From contig JACMMM010000139.1 of assembly GCA_014379065.1 (NCBI GenBank), positions 1 to 9,689 on the forward strand: a stretch of DNA of 9,689 nt, written 5' to 3'. The position numbers and the translations under genes were made by a program. This document shows positions 1 through 6,172 of this stretch, piece by piece; the stretch's first letter is position 1; every line of letters starts with the position of its first letter. Origin of the DNA: Saprospiraceae bacterium. Its GTDB lineage: Bacteria > Bacteroidota > Bacteroidia > Chitinophagales > Saprospiraceae. Under the pieces are notes generated by a model that was given only the letters and a program-made list of their open reading frames with translations, searched no databases and had not been told where the DNA came from.

Positions 1-182
1 ATTTCAGCCTTCTGGGATTTGTCCTTAGCAAAAACCTTCTCAAAAGGCTCCTCTATGGATGGAGAATAACTGGACGCTCTTTTTTCTGGCGGCTTTTGGG
101 CGACTTGTGCTGTAAAAATCGTAACCGCTAATAGGAGCAACGTAACAATTACAAGAAATTTATTTTTTTGTAGAATTTTCAT
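1..182 (-). CDS. N-terminal part of a secreted or membrane-anchored protein (3' end outside window)
   Basis: An open frame starts at ATG 182-180 and runs 60 codons to the window edge without a stop. The protein begins MKILQKNKFLVIVTLLLLAV: a basic N-terminus and a long hydrophobic core, i.e. a signal peptide or N-terminal membrane anchor. A short Thr/Ala/Gln stretch follows, with possible signal peptidase sites just before a Gln (after residue 25 or 28), then a hydrophilic part with the segment SPSIEEPFEKVFAKDKSQK. The protein is therefore likely periplasmic or surface-exposed. The segment after the signal faintly recalls the N-terminus of Bacteroidota haem proteins related to cytochrome c peroxidase, but no CxxCH motif lies in the visible part, so this is only a guess. 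The start is the only ATG before the hydrophobic core. It lies 9 bases after the inverted repeat at 192-226, and no clear Shine-Dalgarno sequence precedes it, as is usual in this phylum. Confidence 0.72.
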   Translation of the reverse strand, partial: MKILQKNKFLVIVTLLLLAVTIFTAQVAQKPPEKRASSYSPSIEEPFEKVFAKDKSQKAE

Positions 183-191
183 ATATTGATG

Positions 192-226
192 AATTTAGGA
201 GGCAACTTCAAGTTGCCTCCTAAATT
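192..226 (-). terminator. Perfect 17-base inverted repeat; probable ferritin terminator
   Basis: Bases 192-208 (AATTTAGGAGGCAACTT) and 210-226 are exact reverse complements around the single base 209. As RNA this gives a 15-bp stem with a UUGAA loop. It begins 22 bases after the ferritin stop and ends 9 bases before the ATG of the next gene. The flanks are A/T-rich, but there is no long T-run after the stem, so it could be a terminator, a processing or mRNA-stabilising hairpin, or a leader element of the gene starting at 182. Confidence 0.6.
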
Positions 227-247
227 GAACTCCGAAATTGAAGTGCG

Positions 248-799
248 CTAAGGATTCTCAGCGGTTGCATCTTCTGCTGATTTTATATCATCGGGCGCTT
301 TTTCCAGATCCCTATCCAATGAATATAATGCATTGCTGTTTTTCTTTTCAGCGTCAGCTATCTTCATCTTATCCAATAAACTCAATGCAAGCGCCTCTTC
401 CTCTACTTGCTCTTTTACAAACCATTGCATGAAGTTCCAGGTTGCCCAATCTTCTTCCTCAAAACTCATTTTTACTATCTTATAGATTTCATTCGTATTA
501 TCTACTTCATGCTGAAACACCTTTTCAAAACAATCAATTACACTTGTTGGGTTTTTGGGTGGAGCAGGGATTGCGATAACCTTCACTTCTGCTCCTCGTT
601 GCAGGATGTACTCCAATATCTTCGTCATGTGGTTGCGCTCTTCTTGCGCGTGCCTAAACAGAAAATTGGCAGTACCTCCTAAGCCCTGACTGGCCACCCA
701 AGCGCCATAAGATAAATAAATTTGTGCAGCATGGGCTTCTTTCGTCATTTGCGCATTCAACGCTGCGGCAAGAGCCATTGAAAGTCGGTTGGTATTCAT
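248..799 (-). CDS. ftnA: Ferritin, bacterial non-haem FtnA type
   Basis: A cytosolic iron-storage protein: ferritins of this family form 24-subunit shells, oxidise Fe(II) with O2 or H2O2 and store the ferric mineral. The 183-residue product aligns with E. coli FtnA with an offset of four residues. The di-iron ligands are all present: Glu21, Glu54 and His57 in HAQEERNHM, Glu98 in QHE, and Gln131 in FVKEQVEEEA. The third-site acids (Glu53, Glu130, Glu133, Glu134) and the conserved Tyr28 are also present, so it should be catalytically competent. No haem-binding methionine typical of bacterioferritin is evident. The ATG at 799 gives the standard ferritin N-terminus. The C-terminus (about residues 166-183) is an acidic, Ala/Asp/Glu-rich tail that makes the protein some 18 residues longer than the E. 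coli protein. It stands alone, between a terminator-like hairpin upstream (813-850) and the inverted repeat downstream (192-226). No Fur-box-like sequence or clear promoter was recognised. Confidence 0.95.
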   Translation of the reverse strand: MNTNRLSMALAAALNAQMTKEAHAAQIYLSYGAWVASQGLGGTANFLFRHAQEERNHMTKILEYILQRGAEVKVIAIPAPPKNPTSVIDCFEKVFQHEVDNTNEIYKIVKMSFEEEDWATWNFMQWFVKEQVEEEALALSLLDKMKIADAEKKNSNALYSLDRDLEKAPDDIKSAEDATAENP

Positions 800-812
800 T
801 TCTAATTATTTT

Positions 813-850
813 AAAAAGTAGAGCCGCCCCACCCTTTGGTAGAGCGGCTC
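813..850 (-). terminator. Intrinsic-terminator hairpin upstream of ferritin
   Basis: Read on the minus strand, 850-838 (GAGCCGCTCTACC), loop AAAG and 833-821 (GGTGGGGCGGCTC) fold into an unbroken 13-bp RNA stem if two G-U pairs are allowed. TACTTTTT follows, with the T-run at 817-813. The G-U pairs exist only in minus-strand RNA, so that strand is the one under constraint. The hairpin ends 21 bases before the ferritin ATG. It is either the terminator of a short transcript made from 851-1059 or an attenuator-like element in the ferritin leader. It is homologous to the hairpin at 6107-6136. Confidence 0.75.
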
Positions 851-1059
851 GATGTTTACACACCTAAGATGTGCTCGCCCTTCGTATAATCTTGCACGTC
901 TTGTTTTTTCAGTCTAGCTTGTCTATCTAAGTAATTTATTGAATCAAAGGTGCAGGCTTTGCGGCCATATAAAATTGCATAATTCCAGATAAAAATTACA
1001 TAATTCTCACATTTTTAAATGGGTATAAAATGCAGTATAAAACCAACTCTTTTGCCCTT
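851..1059 (-). other. Intergenic stretch between two terminators; possible decayed small gene
   Basis: No convincing gene is visible. On the minus strand, ATG 980-978 opens a 14-codon frame (MQFYMAAKPAPLIQ, stop at 936-938). In a different frame an open stretch without an ATG ends in KKQDVQDYTKGEHILGV with its stop at 856-858, only 5 bases before the terminator hairpin at 850. The two could be joined by one frameshift near 936-940 into a peptide of about 40 residues. A small RNA ending at the hairpin is an alternative. Neither is proven, and no clear promoter was found. Confidence 0.3.
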
Positions 1060-1097
1060 AAAAAAAGTATGGGGCCGTTTATGAAAAACGAGCCCCA
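1060..1097 (-). terminator. Rho-independent terminator of the 1592-residue surface-protein gene
   Basis: On the minus strand TGGGGC (1097-1092), a bulged T, CGTTT, loop TTCAT, AAACG and GCCCCA (1075-1070) form an 11-bp stem with one bulge. It is followed by TAC and an uninterrupted run of seven T (1066-1060). It starts 28 bases after the stop codon at 1126. This is the best-formed terminator in the window. Confidence 0.9.
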
Positions 1098-1125
1098 CAC
1101 TAAAATATGTACGGTAGGATTAATT

Positions 1126-4100
1126 CTATCTGGCCTGAATCATTTTCTGAGTGGCCATATCGGTGGCGGTCTCCAGCTTACAGAGCAGGGTCCCAATGGT
1201 ATTTATCATCTGACCATCTATCGTAAATGCATTGTAGCCTTTGGCAAAATCGCCCTTCGCCATATACACCACACGCCCTGTTTGATCGTAAATGGTCAGG
1301 GTGGCTTGGGTCGCCTCGGGCAATTGAAAACCGATGAGCGTTTTGTCAACAAATGGGTTCGGAACATTCTGGTAAAGCTCAAAACCATTTCCGCGTATCG
1401 TCGAACCGCTTTCGTCGGAGAAGCGGAGCGCGATATCCAGCGCTATTGGATCATTCGAACCAGTGTTTTGTTCGCCATAGGCCACTGTTCTCGTGATACG
1501 ACTGCTCAGGCTCAGCATTTTGCTAAGCAGGCCCGATTGGGTAGCGCGGAATTTCAAACTGAATTCGGCTATCTCGTCAGTATTGCCTTCCGGCAAATTC
1601 CAAGAGCTGGTCATTGCAGCCTCTTCAGCGAACACCGCAAAGTTGCCCGCAGCCATGCCTTTACCGGACACTTCGAGCACTTCGAGGCCATTTGTATTGA
1701 GCGTGAATTGGAAACCCTGCACGGTTTTGTCAGCCCGCATTTTCAACTCGAATATTTCACCGGATTTCACGGCACGATCGTTCAAATCGAATAGTAAAGT
1801 GCCTTGATTGCGCTCAGTGGCCGGCGTTAAGGCGTTGGCTTGCGCGCTGCCATTTACATCACCTACTTTCAAGCTCACAAAGTCCTCTTTCATTTGGCTG
1901 ACATGAATGTTCTCCAGTGCTTTGCTTTCCGGGAATGTGGTCGAGAAAGGGTTGAGCAAATCCGGGAAGACGAAGGACTTATCCACAAAGCGCCAAGACG
2001 AGTTGTTCGGCAACACTGCGTAAATACCCAAAATCAACTTGCGGAATTCTACAATGTCAAATGTGGTGATACTGCCCGACTTGTTTGCATCGGCGGCGAT
2101 CATTTTATAGGGCGAATTGAATGGCTCCCAACCCAGAATATGTTTAGAAATCAATATCAAGTCGTAGGTATTCACCCCGTTCAAGGGTGCCAAACCTTCT
2201 GAGGTAGGTATCACGGTATAGTTGCCTAAAATCGGGACGGCCTCCGGGAATTCGTAAAAACCGACATCGTTGGAATGCGTTAATAAACCCGGCAACGGGC
2301 CAGCATTGTTTGAAGCCAACAATTGCACTTTGCTGCCTTCCAGACCATCTTGCGGTTCCGTTTTTAGATAACCTGCTACATTAGCGTTGATCGTGCTCGG
2401 GGCGTTTGTCTGACAGTCTTCCCAGTAACTATTGACGTTTTCAAGCGCACTGTTCAACGGGCTGCCAAAATTCTGTGGGAAGAACCCTACGCCTGCGAGA
2501 TAGTCGTTCGAGAGATTGAGCAAGCCTTGTACATTGAAATGATCGGCCTCCAATTTACTCAAAACGACCTGATCTATCAAAGCTGGAGGCAGGGAAGCCA
2601 AAAGTTGTACACCGAGGTTTCGGTCATTGAATTCAAGGTTAAACCAAATATTCAATTGTAAGGCTAGCACGTTCGCTGCCAATTTGTTTTTCAGCGTGCC
2701 GTCAGTATTCAGTACAGGGGATATTATTTGGCATTCGTTTGCATTATCGAACGCAAAATTGCCGTGCGGAAATTGATTGGTATGGCCATGACTCGGCAAG
2801 AAAGCTTGCAAGCAAGCAGCACTGCCAACCGAAATGGTTTTGCCCAGATCTCCTGCCGTAACGGCCCCGTATTTGTTGGTCAGTTGCTCAATCGCTTCGG
2901 TGGTGCTCATACCTTTTATCGTGCTTCCTGTATCGCCCCATTTTTCTTGGGGAGCAGTACATAGTGGTTTGCAACCACCTGTAGCAATGAATGTCACCGT
3001 AATCTTATCGGCCCAGTTCACACACAAATCCTTGAAGTACACACAAAAAGTAACGGAATTGCTGCCGATTGTATCCACATGCTCACCGACACAGATAATA
3101 TTGTAGCAATTGTCTACAAAATATGGCGCCAGGACATCTCCAAGATCTCCGGGGCCGGGCAGGTCGGCCACACACAATACATAAATGGTGTCAGGTCCGG
3201 TATAAGTGGGTGGAATCGAATCCACTACCTGGAAAGATTGGTAGCAAAGGGACACATTGCCGCACTCATCGGTGGCAGCATAAGTGTAAGCGTACGTGAG
3301 CGGCCAATATTGACAGCCAACACCGTAGCGGAAGGTGTCCTGTACTGTCACTGTAACTGTACCACAATTATCATGCGCTACTACTCCAGCCGGATTGGGG
3401 GCAGGGATGTCGAATTCACAAGTAAGCAGGACATTGCCTTGCGGACAGGAATCAATGACCGGCGGTAAGATATCTATCACGCCAAATGTTGCTGTCACAA
3501 AGGTCGTGTTGCCGCATTCGTCGGTCGCACGGAACTGATAGACACTGGTATAGGTGTCGCCGCAGCCAAATATTTTGTTTAGAAGGACAACATTTACGAC
3601 AACCTCCCCGCAGTCGTCGCTCACCTCATAATCGACAAGAAAATTCTCCAATTGATCGTCGAAAGTTTCTCCTGTCCAACATTCAATGCTTATGTTCTCT
3701 GGCAAGATCGTAAAGTTGGGCGGTGTGGTGTCAACGATGGTAAACCTGGCATCCCAGAAAGCTGAGTTGCCGCACTGGTCGGTTGCGATAAAACGAATCA
3801 AGCGCTGCGAGGTGCCGCCACACTCGGAGGGCATATTAAAGAGTGGGCTGAACATCCAGGTCCAGGTCACCGCAGAGCAATCGAAAATGACGGCGCCGCC
3901 GTGGTTGTCCAACCATTCCTGATAGTCATCGTCATTTGTGAGCAAGTTGCACTCAAGCACTACGTTCACGGGCGGAACATTGAATTGTGGCGCGTAGGTA
4001 TCTTGCACGGTCACTGTCTGTGATACAGTGGAGGAATTGCCGCAGGCATCGGTGGCACGCCAGGTGCGGACCAGGGTGTAAAGGATAGGGCAAATGCCCG

Positions 4101-5904
4101 GCGTCTGAATTTCTCCCAAGAATATTACGGTAACTGGCCCTGTGCAATTGTCAGAAGCTGTTGGGTTTGGCGGTATCGCTGGTATTAAAAAGCACTCTAC
4201 CGTGACATTTGCAGGTGGGTTTATAAACGTGGGAGCAATAATATCATTCACCGTAATAGTTTGTACACAGGTGGCAGAATTGCCACAAATATCAGTTGCA
4301 CGATAAGTACGGGCAATGCTAAAGCGGTTGGCACAGATTCCCGCAGTGATTACATCTCCTACAAACACAACCGTCACTGCACCACCACAAAGGTCAGAGG
4401 CGGTAACAGAAGCAGGTGCTGGTGCAGGAACATCACTAGCGCAAGAGACTACTACATTAACAGGACATGTGATGATGGGTGCAGTAATATCGTTTACCGT
4501 AATCGTTTGAGTGCAAGTGGCGGAATTACCGCAAAGATCCGTTGCGCGGTAGGTACGGGTAACGGTAAAACGGTTCGGGCAAGCCCCCGGGGTGGTCACA
4601 TCTCCTACATGCACGACAGTTACCGTGCCACCACAAAGGTCTGTGGCAACGACAGTCGCAGGTGCGGCAGGAGGAACGTTGCTAGCACAAGAGACCACTA
4701 CATTAGCGGGGCAGGTGATGCTTGGAGCGGTGATGTCGTTCACCGTAATTGTTTGAGAGCAGGTGGCAGAATTGCCGCAAAAATCGCTTGCGCGGTAGGT
4801 GCGTGTGATGGTATAGCGATTGGCGCAAGTCTGGTTGGATATTGCATCGCCAACAAATATTACCGTCACGACACCGCCACAATTATCTGAGGTCGCGAGA
4901 GAAGTTGGCGCCGGAACGGGTACATTGTTTGTACAGGAGACGGAAATGCCCGCCGGACAAGTAATGGTCGGAGCGGTCTGGTCAATGGCGGTATAGGTTA
5001 CCACACAAGTCTTTGTGTGCCCTCCCTGGTCAGTCACAGTGTACGTCCGGGTCAATACATAAGGGGAAGCGACACAGCCAGCACCCGTCGAAGTATTTGT
5101 GATGACGGTCGTGGGAGTTCCACAAGAAGTATTCACGGTTACATTGGCTGGAACGCCCACAGGTATATTACTAGGGCATTGGAAGGTGCCGCCATTAGGA
5201 TTCGGGCAGGTCACAGTCAGGTCACAGAGGCAGGTGGGGGGCAAAGTAACCGTGTTTGCACTGGTGTTTATAGCCCCCATGGTGGAAAGCCCTCTGCCAG
5301 TTAATCTTGCCCCAGTGCCTAGGTTAATCGCGCCTGCAGCAATAACTGTACCTTGGAAAAGCGTGCCATTATGATTGAAGGCCCCATTGACTTGCCAATA
5401 CACGTTGCACAAGTTGGCGCCGTTGATCAGTAAAATGTTGGAGCCTATATTGGTTGTCAATGCACCGTTTATCTGGAAAATAAAGATAGCGCCCGGATTA
5501 CCGCCCCCATCTAAGGTTAAATTTGCGTTTAATACTGCAGCGCTGCCTATGCAGTATACTTTTGGCGTAAGTGTCTGGTTATTACCGAATGGAGTCGCTA
5601 AAACCTGGGCGCAGGGAAGTGCAGCCAGAAATCCATAAGCAACGGCCACATCGGTTGCTGCTTGTGCGGAGACAGGGTCGGATACGTGAATATTGCCAAC
5701 CAGAAAACCAGGGGGTGTGAACGCCCCTACATTGGTACCGATATCACCCACTACAGATGTTCCAGGATCCCCATTGAAGGCTCCAACGGCAGTAAATAGC
5801 GCAAAAGTGGAAGATGCTCCTAAGGGAGGGGCTTGCCCAAAAACAGTATGAGCGCCAAATAAAAACGTGAATAATACTAAAAGAAACGAGCAGATTTTTT
5901 TCAT
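1126..5904 (-). CDS. Giant T9SS-secreted surface protein: ice-binding-like head, HYR repeats, dockerin-like, cohesin-like and sorting domains
   Basis: A complete 1592-residue protein, probably a cell-surface adhesin or matrix protein. Layout by residue: Sec signal peptide 1-23, with likely cleavage VFG|QAPP leaving an N-terminal Gln as is common in this phylum; DUF3494/ice-binding-like beta-solenoid about 28-222; a degenerate repeat about 226-307; HYR/Ig-like repeats 308-389, 390-471, 472-553, 554-634, 635-724, 725-810, 811-894 and 895-982, with motifs ITCP, SDNCGG, RTYRATD and CGNSATC; an unnamed, largely helical module about 983-1165; a small beta-sandwich resembling SdrD-B or carboxypeptidase-regulatory folds about 1174-1235; a dockerin-like segment about 1236-1352 with one canonical calcium loop DANKSGSITTFD (1272-1283); a cohesin-like domain about 1369-1494; and a type A T9SS sorting domain 1508-1592 beginning FELYQNVPNPF. 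The family assignments come from recognised motifs; the adhesin or matrix role is inference. Actual ice binding is uncertain because many DUF3494 proteins are untested. The gene is intact, has its own promoter-like element at 5935-5942 and its own terminator, and is a tandem paralogue of the gene at 6173-9689. Confidence 0.93.
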   Translation of the reverse strand: MKKICSFLLVLFTFLFGAHTVFGQAPPLGASSTFALFTAVGAFNGDPGTSVVGDIGTNVGAFTPPGFLVGNIHVSDPVSAQAATDVAVAYGFLAALPCAQVLATPFGNNQTLTPKVYCIGSAAVLNANLTLDGGGNPGAIFIFQINGALTTNIGSNILLINGANLCNVYWQVNGAFNHNGTLFQGTVIAAGAINLGTGARLTGRGLSTMGAINTSANTVTLPPTCLCDLTVTCPNPNGGTFQCPSNIPVGVPANVTVNTSCGTPTTVITNTSTGAGCVASPYVLTRTYTVTDQGGHTKTCVVTYTAIDQTAPTITCPAGISVSCTNNVPVPAPTSLATSDNCGGVVTVIFVGDAISNQTCANRYTITRTYRASDFCGNSATCSQTITVNDITAPSITCPANVVVSCASNVPPAAPATVVATDLCGGTVTVVHVGDVTTPGACPNRFTVTRTYRATDLCGNSATCTQTITVNDITAPIITCPVNVVVSCASDVPAPAPASVTASDLCGGAVTVVFVGDVITAGICANRFSIARTYRATDICGNSATCVQTITVNDIIAPTFINPPANVTVECFLIPAIPPNPTASDNCTGPVTVIFLGEIQTPGICPILYTLVRTWRATDACGNSSTVSQTVTVQDTYAPQFNVPPVNVVLECNLLTNDDDYQEWLDNHGGAVIFDCSAVTWTWMFSPLFNMPSECGGTSQRLIRFIATDQCGNSAFWDARFTIVDTTPPNFTILPENISIECWTGETFDDQLENFLVDYEVSDDCGEVVVNVVLLNKIFGCGDTYTSVYQFRATDECGNTTFVTATFGVIDILPPVIDSCPQGNVLLTCEFDIPAPNPAGVVAHDNCGTVTVTVQDTFRYGVGCQYWPLTYAYTYAATDECGNVSLCYQSFQVVDSIPPTYTGPDTIYVLCVADLPGPGDLGDVLAPYFVDNCYNIICVGEHVDTIGSNSVTFCVYFKDLCVNWADKITVTFIATGGCKPLCTAPQEKWGDTGSTIKGMSTTEAIEQLTNKYGAVTAGDLGKTISVGSAACLQAFLPSHGHTNQFPHGNFAFDNANECQIISPVLNTDGTLKNKLAANVLALQLNIWFNLEFNDRNLGVQLLASLPPALIDQVVLSKLEADHFNVQGLLNLSNDYLAGVGFFPQNFGSPLNSALENVNSYWEDCQTNAPSTINANVAGYLKTEPQDGLEGSKVQLLASNNAGPLPGLLTHSNDVGFYEFPEAVPILGNYTVIPTSEGLAPLNGVNTYDLILISKHILGWEPFNSPYKMIAADANKSGSITTFDIVEFRKLILGIYAVLPNNSSWRFVDKSFVFPDLLNPFSTTFPESKALENIHVSQMKEDFVSLKVGDVNGSAQANALTPATERNQGTLLFDLNDRAVKSGEIFELKMRADKTVQGFQFTLNTNGLEVLEVSGKGMAAGNFAVFAEEAAMTSSWNLPEGNTDEIAEFSLKFRATQSGLLSKMLSLSSRITRTVAYGEQNTGSNDPIALDIALRFSDESGSTIRGNGFELYQNVPNPFVDKTLIGFQLPEATQATLTIYDQTGRVVYMAKGDFAKGYNAFTIDGQMINTIGTLLCKLETATDMATQKMIQAR
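4003..4983 (-). repeat. Tandem 246-base HYR-like repeats in the 1592-residue protein gene
   Basis: Three consecutive units of exactly 82 codons (4983-4738, 4737-4492, 4491-4246) and a fourth of 81 codons (4245-4003) lie head to tail. The first three share D-x-T-A-P-x-I-T-C-P, VSC, an NCGG/LCGG turn, RTYRA-[ST]-D and CGNSATC, with six cysteines at fixed positions (9, 17, 35, 53, 69 and 75 of the unit). The fourth lacks the first and last of these and resembles the matching unit of the neighbouring paralogue more than it resembles the first three. Related but more diverged units continue to about 2959. Confidence 0.9.
5239..5823 (-). other. DUF3494 ice-binding-like domain (residues about 28-222)
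   Basis: This part of the giant protein shows the hallmarks of the DUF3494/ice-binding family. They are the opening LGASSTFALFTAVGAF, the GDIGTNVGAF turn, the helix with SAQAATDVAVAYGFLAAL, then LDGGGNPGAIFIFQINGALTT, ANLCNVYWQVNGAF, GTVIAAGAINLGTGA and the closing GRGLSTMGAI. The length of about 195 residues matches a single complete domain. Cys98, Cys118 and Cys166 lie inside it. Family members include antifreeze proteins of polar microbes; in temperate bacteria the domain is also widespread with unknown ligands. Confidence 0.88.
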
Positions 5905-5934
5905 TATTGATTAAATTTTAAAATGAACAATCAA

Positions 5935-5942
5935 CAAAGATA
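5935..5942 (-). promoter_or_regulatory. Bacteroidota-type -7 promoter element (TATCTTTG)
   Basis: On the minus strand TATCTTTG matches the TAnnTTTG element exactly, 30 bases before the ATG at 5904. This would put the transcript start near 5928 and leave a short leader of about two dozen bases. A TTTG at the expected -33 spacing is not obvious, so the call rests on this element, its position and the A/T-rich surroundings. Confidence 0.55.
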
Positions 5943-5968
5943 ATGGTAATAAAATCCATTATTATTAC
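5941..5968. promoter_or_regulatory. Overlapping inverted repeats at the promoter; candidate operator
   Basis: TAATGG (5941-5946) pairs with CCATTA (5956-5961) across 9 bases. Overlapping it, GTAATAA (5946-5952) pairs with TTATTAC (5962-5968). The first dyad abuts and overlaps the TATCTTTG element, where a repressor or activator would be expected. The region is A/T-rich, so chance symmetry is possible. Confidence 0.35.
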
Positions 5969-6106
5969 ACAATTTTTGCTAAAACTTATATAATTTCCAC
6001 GTTTGGAATTATTAATATACCAAAAGCCTGTTACCTTCTTAAACTGTTTACTTGTGCTCTCGTTTCTATTTTTAACGCTAACTCCTCGACACACACTTAA
6101 TAAATA

Positions 6107-6136
6107 GAGCCGCCCTGCCCGTTGGCAGAGCGGCCC
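6107..6136 (-). terminator. Terminator hairpin of the partial surface-protein gene
   Basis: On the minus strand GGGCCGCTCTGCC (6136-6124), loop AACG and GGCAGGGCGGCTC (6119-6107) form a 13-bp RNA stem with two G-U pairs, followed by TATTTATTAA. It begins 36 bases after the stop at 6173 and separates this gene from the promoter of the next one. It aligns with the hairpin at 821-850. Confidence 0.8.
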
Positions 6137-6172
6137 GCTTTTCACTTAGGACATCATTCGTCCCGTACTAAA

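Larger units (their letters stand above)
5905..6106. other. Intergenic region between the two giant genes
   Basis: A strongly A/T-rich spacer between the terminator of the partial gene and the ATG at 5904. Apart from the -7 element and dyads noted separately, it holds no ORF with a credible protein and no structured RNA that I can recognise. Confidence 0.6.

Noticed and set aside
1030..1794. Long plus-strand open frame of 254 codons
   Set aside because: It lies antisense to the cohesin-like and sorting domains of the minus-strand gene, whose protein is clearly recognisable. The translated product shows no domain, and a similar shadow frame appears opposite the paralogue.
4261..4890. Plus-strand open frame of 209 codons with an internal repeat
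   Set aside because: Its repeat is only the antisense reading of the 246-base HYR units; the constrained frame is on the minus strand.
4003..4983. Regularly spaced repeats as a possible CRISPR array
   Set aside because: The period is 246 bases, the units are coding throughout, and there are no short identical repeats with unique spacers.
6002..6024. TTTGG and CCAAA inverted repeat with a 13-base spacer
   Set aside because: The arms are only 5 bases and too far from the start to be more than a chance match in A/T-rich DNA.
5918..6145. Minus-strand open frame of 75 codons between the giant genes
   Set aside because: It runs through the terminator hairpin and the promoter element, and its A/T-rich translation looks like random sequence.
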